DNA of 64,000 nt from Casuarina equisetifolia (lineage: Eukaryota > Streptophyta > Magnoliopsida > Fagales > Casuarinaceae). The stretch lies in assembly GCA_028551475.1 (NCBI GenBank), contig CM052358.1, positions 22,346,853 through 22,410,852 of the forward strand, in the 5' to 3' direction. The notes below the pieces were generated by a model. It had not been told where the DNA came from. It saw nothing but the letters and a program-made list of their open reading frames with translations, and made no database searches. Positions 11,601 through 23,461 of this stretch are shown in pieces (positions within the stretch are counted from its first letter, which is position 1; each line of letters opens with the position of its first letter). The translations under genes were made by a program, and so were the position numbers.

Positions 11601-14600
11601 CAGAGTTGAGGCTAGCGTGTTGATATTTTGGACAGTCGCAGGGCGTGAGATGGTGCTAGACGGTTGAGTGAATATAGGGCTTTAAGTGCCTGAGTTTGCA
11701 ATGAGTGTTCTAGTAAACATAGCATCACGTCAGGGGCTCTTTCATGTTCCAAGGTGTGAAGGCGGGAGATGGTACTCTTTCGGACGTTCATGAACCTCTG
11801 CACTGTTACTGCTTGGCCTAGACCTGCATCCCATCGACCAGAGACTTCAAACTACGAGTTGCTTTAATAATAAGAGGTTTTGGAAGACGAGGTATTCCTC
11901 CTTGCAGACGATTTCCAGCTTCAGAAAAAGTGTTTCCCTTCGAATTCCATTACTGTCGTCCTTCCACACGTATTCCAACCATTGAAAGTTGGTGAGCGAA
12001 GAAATTAAAACACACACAAGCACCCCAAGCCTTGAAGGGTCAATGTCACTTCACCTAAAGAAAAATTAATCAAACATGAACAAATTTAGAGATTGTATTT
12101 TTAAGCGAAAAATAATTTTTTTTTATCTTAAGTTTAGTTTTCAAATTCCATGACATTTCCTTTTGTTGACAGTTGTCACCAACTTTCCTCTATTCAAATT
12201 TACGAAGTACTTGTACCACATAGATTTTTTCCTCCCCAGCTTCTTGCATTGAATTTTTTAATGTCTTAGAAAACAAACTATAATTGAAAGTTACCCCAAT
12301 AATTTAAATTAATCAAAAACAGATACGTAGAAGCGGATCTAAACTACACTTCCTTGAACATAACGGTCAAGTGTTTTACAAAATAGTCTTTTGTCGACAA
12401 CGAACTACCGATATTAGTTTTATTCGAGATTTAAGCCTTAGCCGTTGATAAAAGCTAAAATGAAGCATCGGGGGCGCGTTTCCTGTTGCCAACCTCTGCT
12501 TTCGGCCTGACTTATGATGGACTTTTTTATTTTAGCAAACATCGTGGTCGGTTCTTTTGACTCCTTTTCATCTTCTCTCACAACCCGATAGGAGTTGTAA
12601 AAGGTGGGGAAAGCAATGCCAAAATATCAAACAGTCGCTGCTTCTCTTTCGGAGGGATTGCATTTCATAGCTGTTACGCATTACCGAAGGAAACAAGACG
12701 AAAAAGGAGAGCTCCTAATGCGAGGAGTTTCCTGGTTGCATAAAGGAAAAGAAGCGGAAGCCCTGTTCTATTCATATTTCCTTTCAAACGCTTCGCCGAG
12801 GTCGTGATGTGAAAAGCAGAAATCTGCAGATTGAGTGCATTAGACGCAAAAATGCTCCTGTTGTGAACCACAGATGCACGCTTATCTCACACGCTCTTTC
12901 GCATCGGCCTCGGTTAAGGAGATTCCTATCTCCTTAACCGAGAAGTTCTCCAAGCGCAGGAATGCGCAACAATCTCTCTTCAACTGTTACTGTTTGGCCC
13001 ACTACGTGCTCAGAGAGATCTTATCACACTCGGACTTTGAGTCAAGAGCTGCTTCCACAGTAAGAGGCTTTGGACGATGAGTTATTGGAGCTTGCAAACG
13101 ATTTCCAGCTCTCCGGTTTTGTCAGTCTGTCTTCAAGGAAAATTGGTTTTCAAACACCGTAACAATAAGAAGATTTAAATTAAAATTTTAGTGCGAAATT
13201 TTAGATATATCGAAACAAGAACGACAATGAAATCCAAGATTTTTAAAAGAGATTACTTAGTGCTCAAATGTGAATAATATATTGCGAGAAAAAAGCGTTC
13301 TTTAACAATTTAAAAATAAAAAATCTTATCATAAATAATATTAAGATGCTTAATATTCATTCTCAAAATAGAAAAATTTATCGTATTAATTAAATTAAAT
13401 GATTGTCTCATTTTCTCAGCACCATATTGTTATTAGAATCAAGATAATACAAATACATGCTTTACTTATAAAATTTAAAAGTCTTCACGAGAGTATTAAG
13501 ATTTTCAAATTAAAAATTGATAGACAAGAAATTATAATCAAGATTAACACAAGCTTGTCTTGCAGCATTGGGGAGGCTCACAAGGTTCCTTGATCGTGAG
13601 GTTAGGTTTATTAGTTTTACAAGTTTAAAATTTCAAAGATTCAATGTCATTTTAAAAAGTAGAGAAAACAAAGTCTAGTAGTATATTGTCAATTTTCACA
13701 ATTGTTACACATATGTGGTTCAATTAATTATTGTAATTTGTGCTTACTAAAAACTATGTCATACATACATTGCCATATCTTAAATAATAAGATCATACAT
13801 AGAAGATCACTCACGGCCCCTCAAGTAGTAGGTGGCAAGGGAATTTTCATAGAATTTCCAACGTACCGTCAAAAGCAAGCTCAAGCCGCATGAGAAATTT
13901 CCACAAAATTTTGAAGTCCTTGCTTTTCTTTTGGGGTCAAAAAACAAAAGCATTCAGAATATTCCAACTTGTTGAAACTCATAAACGAAGGATCTCCATT
14001 AATAACTTTTTCAAAGATCTCATCAGTTTATTATGTAGTGTAACTTCCAAAAGGTTCATGAACCTCTGTGCTGTTCCTGTTTGGTTCGAAGAAATCCCAT
14101 CATCCCCAGACTTCAAATCACGGGATACTTTAACAATAAGGGGTTTTGGAAGACGAGGAGGTACCCAGCTTTGGAAAAAGTGATCCCCTTCGAATTCCAT
14201 TACTTCATTTTGCATGTACTTGTAACCACATAGAATTTTTTCTCGCCGTCCTTTTTTAGCATTCTGATTTTTCCAAACCTTGTTTTGAAGTGTTTTTTAT
14301 TCTTGTTGATGATAAGAAGACCTTGATTTAAATTTTAAATATTGGATTTCTTCATTCTTTAACAATATATATATATATATATAATTATTAACAAAATCTG
14401 GAACTTCTTATAAAGTCAATAAAATTATCAAATTAAACAATGGCAGGCAAAACTTTTATAGGTTAATAAAATTAACAGAAGTTTGTAGAATTCAAGGCTC
14501 ATACGAGCTTTTTTAATGCAAGCCTAATAAAGAACTAAAGGGTCACACAGTGACTTGATCATAAGGTTCAACTGATTGGCTTTATGCATTCAAAATTCCA

Positions 14601-15480
14601 AAGATTCAATGTCGTTTTGAAAAGTGGATAAAATTATGTCTAGTAACATCTTGTCCATAAATTTCTAGAGTCGCTTCTAGACTTCATGGTTGTTACTAAT
14701 CATCAAGGTAAATGAGATGAAAAAGGGGAACTCATAGGGCATTCATCATCACTATGCTAATAAAACATTTCCATAAAATTTCTAAGTTAGCATAAAAAGC
14801 AAAGTCAAACAATGTGGGAAGTTTTCACAAAATTTTTGAGTCCCTTCTTTTTTTTTTAGGGTCAAAAAGCAAAAGCATTTGCAAATTCTAAAAGGAAAGA
14901 TTGGGAGATATCTTCATCAAAGGAGAAAAGAAAAGAAGTTGCTTTTTACACCAAAATCTTACATTTGTTTAATCATGGTTATTTGATTCATTTTTAATGC
15001 ATTACAAGGTTAACAAGTATGCATAATTAAAAGTTTGGTTGATAAAAGTTCTAAAGAATGTTTCCACCATACTAGAAGGCATAACTCCATTTGTCACATG
15101 AAAAAAATGATGAGGAAATTTTGAGGTTGCTTGCAATAACATGGGTTCATATTCACTTTGTGCACTAGCTTGTGTAGTGGAGTGAAAAGAAAAAATTTGT
15201 AAGTTGTTTGAGTAAGCCCGATCATATTCCTTTATGACCAACTAGTGACCTCCCAAAATTCTCTATTATTTATTAGTATTAATAAAACTACTAAATATGA
15301 CTTGTAAAACTATAGCCAAATTTTTTAATAGTCCTTTGTGGTAATTTCCAAAAAATGTGGATTTATTGGATAATAGGGGCTTGCCATCTAATTGGTATTG
15401 GTAAAAAGATTTTGAGGGGACAATTTTTAATTTTTTTGATATGTTCAAATCTCTTGTTGGCATAAAATGTTTCACAAATT
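8650..15480. repeat. Unit-1 non-coding tract: modules A to D, degenerate copies
   Basis: No intact gene is visible. The tract is a mosaic of four recurrent modules. Module A (TNL upstream) is partial at about 9270-9780, 10385-11060, 11580-12300 and 14040-14230. Module B, with landmarks 'ctgctttcggcctgac' and 'tttcctggttgcataaagg', is at about 12470-13160. Module C, about 300 bp with 'ggtcaaaaagcaaaagcatt' and 'tgattcatttttaatgcatt', is at about 8880-9190, 10010-10330, 13850-13985 and 14790-15100. Module D, with 'gaaattttagatata' and 'aacgacaat', is at about 8640-8800 and 13155-13310. The order from about 12.5 kb to 16.1 kb matches about 33.2-37.25 kb in unit 2. An (AT)n run lies at about 14367-14382. 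Confidence 0.6.
12909..12942. repeat. Perfect 15-bp hairpin inside a module B copy
   Basis: Arms 12909-12923 (ctcggttaaggagat) and 12928-12942 are exact reverse complements around a 4-nt loop (tcct). Sister module copies at about 32300-32340 and 29115-29160 have the same right arm but only a partly matching left arm. See the corresponding finding on a template-switch origin. Confidence 0.85.
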
Positions 15481-15509
15481 CATTTTGACTCTATTAATTT
15501 GATGATCCC

Positions 15510-15715
15510 AATTATTTAGAGGTGGGCGGGTGAGGCATTGGATTCACTCTCAAACGCATTAAAGATTGCATTACCCAAAGTTTGAGATGCTCACTCTCTC
15601 TCAAACCTCACGTCTTTGTAAAGAGATCATATACAGTTGGGCCTAGGCTTGTAGCAGGAAGAGGCCCACCAAGGATGGCCTTTTAAGGTGTCTTGTCCCC
15701 AACTTAAAACGAGCC
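15510..15715 (+). promoter_or_regulatory. Relic promoter region of the clathrin light chain fragment 1
   Basis: This stretch precedes the clathrin-like ATG and is shared with about 36690-37015 in unit 2. It contains 'gttgggcctaggcttgtagc' (about 15636-15655) with a TGGGCC site-II-type motif and a GGCCCA on the opposite strand at about 15662. Such elements are known from promoters of plant housekeeping genes. The unit-2 copy holds about 110 extra bases (about 36850-36985) that are missing here. Any activity is unknown. Confidence 0.4.
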
Positions 15716-16063
15716 ATGTCGTCTTTCGCTGATTCCTTCAATCAACTTGATGACGAGTTGGCCTCCGTAGCCAGGTCTGCTCTCCTGTTCAGTGACAACT
15801 GTTTATGAGGGCCCCCACCCACACTCCCCTTCCTAGCGGTTCGACTCGTTCCGATTCCGACTCTGGCAAGGACTTAAGCCGCTGACTCGCCAATCTTTCA
15901 CCGCTGGCGATGATGTGTTCGTGTTGCAGCGACAGTAGGAGATCTATGCCGAAGCTCATGGGGAGGGTTTCAATGGAGGTTTTGATGAATCGAACGGTCC
16001 GGTTTTGGCTTCAGCAGCGGAGATGGAGCCTGAGGACTGCGTTGCTCTCAGGGAATGGAGGCG
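15716..16063 (+). pseudogene. Clathrin light chain 5' exon fragment 1 (pseudogene)
   Basis: Clathrin light chain coats vesicles at the plasma membrane and trans-Golgi. The frame from ATG 15716 reads MSSFADSFNQLDDELASVAR and stops at a TGA (15806-15808). After frameshifts, family-typical pieces follow: SDSDSGKDL, FTAGDDVFVLQR, EGFNGGFDESNGPVL and EMEPEDCVALREWRR. This matches my knowledge of plant light-chain N-termini, where ALREWRR precedes an exon junction. Here it is followed directly by GT (16064), as expected of a 5' splice site. A retained promoter and splice site mean the fragment arose by DNA duplication and not from a processed mRNA. All downstream exons (the heavy-chain-binding coiled coil) are absent. 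A segment HENSYNKNN found in fragment 2 is deleted here. Confidence 0.75.
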
Positions 16064-17981
16064 GTAGGGTCTCATACGTCACTTAATTTATCTGATATTT
16101 AGATATTTTATTCGTCTGTATTGTTTATGTTTAACTCATCATCTGTTTGATCCCGAGAAAATGGGAGAAAGTCGTACTAGTTTGTGTTTCCATGCATAAC
16201 GATTGAGTCATTTAATTCATACAAATTATTTTCTAGTTATGCTTGCTCACTGTTCACAAAGTACAACGGTTTTTCACACCCGTGAGTATAATTTTGCTTT
16301 ATCTTTTCCCTAGGTTTTGCCTTATTAGTCTGTGGTTTATGTATTGGGCTTATGTTTTCTGGCTTTCTAGTTATGCTTAAACAGTTGCTTTACAGTATAT
16401 TACTGATATAAATTGCGAGCTTTGGCCTGGAATATAAGAATTTTAAGTGGATGGTTCTCTTGGGTTCATGACTTTAATTATATCAAAACCAACAAAGTCA
16501 ATTTTCGTGTGATGCAATGACGATCTGCGTTGTTCCTCCATTGTTGAATTTGCTTAATTCAGTAATTTAATCGGACAGTGAATAAATTGTTGATGGGGCT
16601 CGCCCACCATGACAGTCGCATTTAGGTTCAAATAAAGTAATGACCTTGTTTTTAACAGAGATTATTTCTGGGTTTTGGTTGAAATCAAACGTAAATGCCT
16701 ATAAGGCTAAACCCCTACTTTCTCTTTTGGATCGATTTCCAGTCTGCTTTTAGGGAGTGTATGCTGTCTAGAGATCCTCGGTGAATTATGGCAAAGTTTC
16801 TGAATTAGGTAAATGTTGACAGAGCTATGAAGATGAACCGCTACCAGGATATCATCCAATGTCACTGAAAGAAAATGTTTTTACCAATATTGACTTGTCA
16901 TAAAAAAATTGACCTTTAAAGACTCAAAATAATATTTAGATAATAATTATAACTTTTTGGTTAATATATTCTAGTGTTCTTTCAAAAAAATGTGCAATAC
17001 CTTATAAATCACTTCTTTTTTGAGAGACTTTACAGAAGAAAATCTACTTTCAATAATCAACAATAATCATGATAAGGAATGTAAAATATGTCCTCACTTT
17101 TTGTGTCTTTATGCATAACAAAGATAGGCAATTCTACTTTTCAAATTGATTTGACTAGTTGTTGAAGGGCCTTGTGTAAAAATAAGGATAAAAGTATTGT
17201 ATTAGTAAATTTTGTTTCAAGTCTTTTATATAATATAGAAATAGCTTCTTAGTTGCTATTTGAATAGAAATAAAATTTTTAATTTAATATTAAAACTTAG
17301 TTTTATGAAATGTTATTTCTTAGATAGAAAATATATAGTCCACATTAGTTATGAGATAATGCATTAAAATAATTTGATAAAAGTCACATTAAAATTAACA
17401 AATTATTAAAATAACAATTATGAGATAATGTACATGAAGAAGTGACTTTCTTATTCTTAAATTAACCAAAGACACAGTTTATATTAGTTTAATATCATAA
17501 AAAGGTTATACATTTTTAATATATTGAAGGGATAATATTACTAGCGCTCAGTTTTTTTTTAAAGTTTCTTCTGCTTTGGCTTTTAATTAAAAAATTAAAC
17601 AGTTTTTTCTTTTATTTAAAGTTCATTTCATAGATCTTAATTTTTTGTATTATACTTTCGTCCTTAATAGGATATTCTTAAACAAAGAAATGGGTTAACG
17701 AAGGGGAGGTCATCTTTTTTCAATATCTAAGGATGGGTATGGTAAATAGTTTGTCTTGAAGTATCAAAGCTTGATGAGTACGTGAATGAGAAAGATAGCT
17801 TTCTTTCTTGTCTCAAATATCAGTGCCTTACCAGGCAAAGCCTCCTAAAGAAGAGGAAGTCTTTCTTTTGTCGGCGGAGGAAAGAATGGTCCTAAAGCAT
17901 TGTCTTGAAGTCATCAAGCGGAAGTTCAGAAACCATCTTAATTACACTGCTTCTTCTTCCAGTTTCAAATTTTCAACAGCA
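16064..17981. other. Clathrin intron-like DNA, then UGT-A upstream region
   Basis: From 16064 to about 16800 the sequence is T-rich and intron-like, directly following the clathrin exon, with no open gene. From about 16870 to 17450 it is collinear with about 38540-39060 upstream of UGT-B, so it is the UGT promoter side of the unit. The site equivalent to the SINE-like insertion of unit 2 is empty here (about 16988-17000). The open frame beginning at 17808 runs in frame into UGT-A, as discussed in the finding on UGT leaders. Confidence 0.5.
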
Positions 17982-19265
17982 ATGGCGGGAAGGAAAGCGA
18001 GCGCAGTGTTGTTCCTGTCCATCTCACAAGGCCATATAATCCCATTCCTAGCATTAGCGCTTTAGATAGAACAGAGGCAGCATCACACCGTCTTCTTTGT
18101 GAACAGAGACAGCATCTCAGGGCCTCTGTCCCTGCAAATTCCTTCATCCATCTTCTCGAAATTCCCTTCTTCCCCTCTCACTATGGCCTGCCTTCTGATG
18201 CCAAGAACACCGACGTCAAAGAGCAAAATGGCAAGCCGCCGCTGTGCATAATCGGTGATATGTTCTTGGAATGGTGCGCCGAGATTGCCCACGAATTCGC
18301 TGTATTCCACACCCTCTCTTGTACAAGTGGAGGCTTTGGCATCGCATGTTACCATTCTCTGTGGCTAAACCTACCGCACCGCAACACGATGCCGAGGATT
18401 TCCCCCTGCCGGATTTTCCCCTAGCATCCAGAATTCACGTTACTCAGTTGTCAGGAGTTCTTAGAGCTGCAGATACTACCAATTTCATTACAATTTAGTA
18501 CAGAACTTCCTCTCGGATGGTCGAATTCCGATGCGATCTTGCTTAATGCAGTTGACGGACTCTGATAGTATTCGATTGACGTATTTTAGGAGGAAAATCC
18601 AGCGGCCTGTTTGGCTAATTGGGCCACTTCTTCTGTTCACAGAAGTCGAGTTGTATCTAGAATTACGTCTTAGTTGTGCAACAAATGACTCGACACAAAG
18701 CCATTGGATTCCGTTCTGTATGTAGCCTATGGGTCGCAGAACCCCATCACAAATGATGGAATTAGCAAAAGCAGTGGAAGCTAGCGGTAAGAACTTCATT
18801 TGGGTTGTTAGACCTCCATTGGCTTCTGACATAAACATGGAATTCAAGGGCCAGGTATGGTTGCCGGAGGGGTTTGAGCATAGAATAAAAGAATCAAACA
18901 GAGGCTGGTTGGTGTAAAAATGGGCACCTCAGAAGGGAATTCTGTCACACAATTCTATTTCCCCATTTTTGAGCCATTGTGGATGGAATTCCGCGCTTGA
19001 GGCTCTTAGCACTGGTGTGCCGGTACCTGGCTGGCCAATCGATGGAGAAAAGTTTTACAGTGCCAAGTTTCTCAAGGAACAGATTGGAGTGTGCGTGTGT
19101 AGGAGGCAAGAGGAAATAGCTCATAGGTCAGGGACGAAGCTATACTGGCAAATATTTTGCTGGTCATGGAAGAGACAGAGAAAGCAAAGGAAATGAGAAG
19201 AAAAGCCAGCGATGTCAAGGAGATAATAAAAAACGCCATGGTAGATAAGACTGGACTCAGTTCCT
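17982..19265 (+). pseudogene. UGT-A: glycosyltransferase pseudogene
   Basis: This is a dead copy of the intronless UGT family. ATG 17982 starts MAGRKASAVLF, and QGHIIPFLALAL with the catalytic-His motif is present. A CAG-to-TAG change at 18063-18065 then ends the frame. Further lesions include a deletion of roughly 90 nt at about 18218 (from NTDV to EQNGK), several small indels between 18490 and 18740, and a frame break just before the PSPG box (about 18915). Remnants of SHCGWNS and ALSTGVPVPGWPIDGE are still visible at 18969-19050. The C-terminus decays near 19265, where the sister gene continues for about 80 more bases. It is collinear with UGT-B in unit 2. Confidence 0.9.
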
Positions 19266-22200
19266 AATCGAACTTTTTGGGCTCCTTTGACGTTTTCTGT
19301 GGATGCTTCACATAGCCTAATCCAATATTGGCGGGTGCAGCAAAAACAGTTTTAATAATTCCTAACAGCTATTGGATTAGGCAATTCCCAACTGAATTAA
19401 CTCAAAAGGAGCATCCAAATCAGACATAAAAAACTTCAGCCGCATACGAAACTTGAGAAATTCGACGTTAAAGTACCCAATACATAAAAATAAATAAATA
19501 AATAATAAAATAAAATAAAAAAGATGTCAATTACCACGCTTTTTTCCTTATCTACAATCCTGTGTGGCCTAGTTTCAGTAGTTGCTTTTGTCAACCCATC
19601 GACCTTCAACAAAGTAAAACACAACCAATTTTTGTCATTTTCAAAACAATGTTACCTTGAAGCACATATGTACCTTTAGTATCGAGTTTCAAATACAAAC
19701 TTCCGTAGTGTTTTTGTGACATACAATAAAGAGAAAGAACTTAAACTAAACACCTCTACACAATCAATAAATATACTTTTCCAACAAAAAACACTTTGAA
19801 ACAACAAAAAGTTTCACAAACCTATTGAGAACGAATTTTTTATCCATTATTCTTATATCTAATTCGTTGGAACTAGTTCCTAAGTTGCTGCAGGCATTGC
19901 CAGCTTTAATTCTTCCTCTCAAAAACTAAAAACAATTAGGTAAACAATCACAGTAAACCCCACCGGCACATTATGTGTTTTTCACCATCCAACCACTGTC
20001 AAACTCCTCCACGTGAACCAACTAGCAAGTTGTAATAGTAGCTAGTCCAACAACTACTTGAGATACATCATAAGAAGTAATAAGATGTTCTCCAGGTAAC
20101 ATCATGTTCTGCCCTCTCCTTGGAACAAGTTCAAACTGCACCCAAACATTTTTTGAGCCCTTTGTTAAGAAGCTACATATGCGTGAAAGGCCCTTTAAAA
20201 GAAATACTATCTATTATGCATCACGGCCAACATTGTTCATTTGAGTTTATGAAGAGAGGAAGAAAAATAGAATAACCTGAATGAATATGTGGCATTTGCA
20301 ATCATCAACTTCCATTTTCCACAACAATAACAGCAACCAAGTGTGCAAATTATGATCACCACTCTTTGTTCCTATCACAAGGTAGCATATTAAGGATAGA
20401 AACTGAATAACCCAAACAAATACTAAGTCTCACAAAGGTTGACTTAGTATTTGTTTGGTTATTAGTATGGTTAAATTGCTTAGATATGTCCAAACTTGTC
20501 GATAAATCTCAAAAAAAAAAAAAAAAATCAATAGAGCTTGATAGCAAGAGTGAAAACTAGTTATAATCAATAAAATTTTGAAAAACAAACTATTTATTTA
20601 AACCTGAAAATAGCCATAGCAAGTGTTCTTCTATAGGCAACTACTTATTTATCAAAATTTGTCAAATATAAAATTTACATCAATCCTTCTCAAAAGAAAT
20701 TATTCATCACTTATTCAATTTTGCCTCCACAGAGCCACATCATGGGCTTTGAAGTATAAATTGGTCTATTACAATGTTTCTAGTTCTTCTTTTTCCTTAC
20801 TTATCAAAAGAAATTTGCCATTCTTCGATACAAACTAAGAAAGAATTACCTCTAAAATAACAAAAGTGATATCAATGAACTAATTAGAAAGAGCAAACAA
20901 TACAACTCAAAGGTAAACAAATCTAAAATATTTTCATAACAAAATATACTCCACAAACTAAAACAAATTTTTGAATAGATAAATCATGTACTTGTTAGCA
21001 GTTATCAATAAAACATGATGTACTTATCTTTACTTTGTCGCATAAATTGTCTCACATGTAAGTCATTTGTTTTTTCCATTCACAAGCATCAACATTAAAA
21101 CACGTATACTCAAGAAGTAGCAAAAATATTTTATAACATCATTCCACTCCATGGCATAGGTTTAAAAAAATTTACACCAACTTAAAATTGAGAAAAAAAT
21201 ATTTTTAAATGAAGGGGAATGTATGTAATTCTGTAAATTCTTTTACAGTAATTTTCTATTTAGCACTGATATTGCAATGTATGTCATTTCTAACCCAAAT
21301 TATACTCTTATAACATCACAAATCAAGGATAACTCACTAAAATTTCTTGGATCAAGAAGAGATGTGCTTGACATGGCTAAGTTGTACAACAACCTATGTT
21401 GGTGGATATCACAAGAGTCGTTTTGGTAATGCCAAACAGCGATTGGATTAGACTGTCCCTAGAAAAATTAACTGAAAACAAGCATCCCAACTGATACATA
21501 AAAAGCTTCAATCCAATAAAAAACTTGAAAAATTTAATGTTAAACTATGCAATACATAAAGAAACTATGTTAATTACAACATTTTTTTAATCTACAATCC
21601 TAGTGGCCTAGTTTTTGTAGTTGCTTTTGTTGACCCATTGACTTGAGACAAAATAAAACACGTCCATCTACGCCGTTTCCAAAATAATGTTTCCATAGAA
21701 GTATAGGCACGCCTTTAGGATGGAGTTTCCAAGTAGAAGTCTCAATAGTTTGTTTTTTTGACATATAATGAATAGAAAGAACTTGAGTTGAATATTTCTA
21801 GACAATCAATCAATATGCTTTTGTAAATTAAAATTTTCAAATCAAATGATTTTGAGAGATTTTTCTTGTCATTTTAAACAAAAAAATACTATGAAATGAA
21901 AAACTCTCCCAAAGCTATTGGGTACAAATTCTTTGTCCATTACCCTTCTGCTCTAATAGGTCCATCTAACCCATTTTTAAGGGAGCTAATTTGTATCAAA
22001 TTTTATATACCAAACAAATAATATAAAGCTACATCAAAATTCAAGTAGGTGAAGCCTCAAGGTAACTACTTTTGCTCAAATCATTATGCATTTCTCCAAA
22101 AGACGAAGCTACTGTTATGCATAACCAAACCATTGAATACATTATTATAAACTCTTATGCTTATAAATGGCTGTCATGGTCACGGACAATACAAAACTTT

Positions 22201-23461
22201 TTAGATGTAAGATCCCAAAAAATACAAGCACTTGTTAGACTTCACCTTTTGTTATAGCCGATAATAGCCGATTGATTTTGTTATAGCAATCAAGACAGAA
22301 TATGTATATGTTGTGTGTATAAAGACCTTCATAATTGTTAACAAAATTTAAAACTTACTATTCATCAACTCCAAAAAGGCAGCACTCCTTTTTCTGCATC
22401 AACTCAGAAGGATCTCCTGCAAAAAAATTGACTTCTATGAAAAAAAAAAAGATCTAGAAATTACATGTTGGTTACAAGCTTATTAGGCTACTTGCAGTAT
22501 AAGCAGCTACCTTGTATGGTGGCCTCTCCTGCTACTCCAAAGTTGGAGAGTGAAAGATTGAGCTTCCCAAGCCACCAATTGAAGGCAATAGAAGCTAAAT
22601 TGCTTTCACCAAAATAGCAATAGAAACTAAATGACCTGCAAATGATATGAAGGATAAAATTCATATTAGAAACTAAAATTTCATTTACATTAATAATAAA
22701 CACCTAATAATTTACCTAAATTATATTATTAATTAAATTTGAATACATATAGATGTATGCTTTTTTTTTTCTTCAATCATAAAGTTTTATGCCCAATTAA
22801 TTGTAGGTGTATAATTTAATTAAAAATTCTAGAATAAAAATAGTAAAAAAATAATATGAATTAATTGAACCTTTCACCAACATGTAAATAGCCAAATCAA
22901 TTATTGAATATAAAATACCTATAAATTTTTCATCAACAAATTATAAAGTTAGTGGTTGACTCATGATAGGAAATAACTTCAAGTAATAATCAGTTAATAA
23001 ATTCTCATAAAATAAAAGACTTATTGAAATTGTCTTAAACTTTAGAAAATTCATTTTGGAAAGCACAAAATGAAAAAAAAATTAACAATTTTATAAACCA
23101 ATAAATAATTTTATAAGACTTATTCGAGTAGAAGGTAGAGAATGCACATTTTCCAAGAGTTAAAAATTACTCTAAGACAAAAATAACAAAACAAGCGTAC
23201 CAAGTGGGCAAAAAATGTAAACGCTATTCTCACCGTTTTGCTTAGCACGAATTGCAAAGGAGTGCAAGGTGGCTACCATTGACACCGAGAGTGATAGGTG
23301 GATGACGCAACAAAATTGGATCAAGAAGTGGCGAAAGAAGGAGATCCAGAATCAACAAGGAAGAAAGCATCCTTCTTTCTTTTTTAAATTCTGCTTCTCT
23401 TGCACTTTAATCATTACAATCAATTGATTGTCTCATCAGATTATCTCCCTACCCTTCACAA
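19266..23461. repeat. Intergenic flank of TNL-2 with two further copies of the 0.7-kb block
   Basis: No gene is supported. About 19330-19880 and 21420-21990 are two copies of the block also seen at about 680-1360. Shared text includes 'tctacaatcctxxxtggcctagttt' (x varies) and 'acatacaat(a/g)aagagaaag'. About 20950-23160 is the counterpart of the window's first 2.4 kb. A/T microsatellite-like runs occur at about 19490-19522 and 20511-20527. About 23160-23460 is the decayed equivalent of the TNL-1 tail. A short inverted repeat at 20406-20463 is listed separately. Confidence 0.55.
20406..20463. repeat. Short inverted repeat, 23-bp arms
   Basis: The left arm 20406-20429 and right arm 20441-20463 (gacttagtatttgtttggtt + att) are reverse complements over 23 bp, with one extra C in the left arm and an 11-nt loop. 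No counterpart is evident in unit 1. It could be the end of a deleted inverted-repeat element or a MITE remnant, but no target duplication was identified. Confidence 0.7.
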
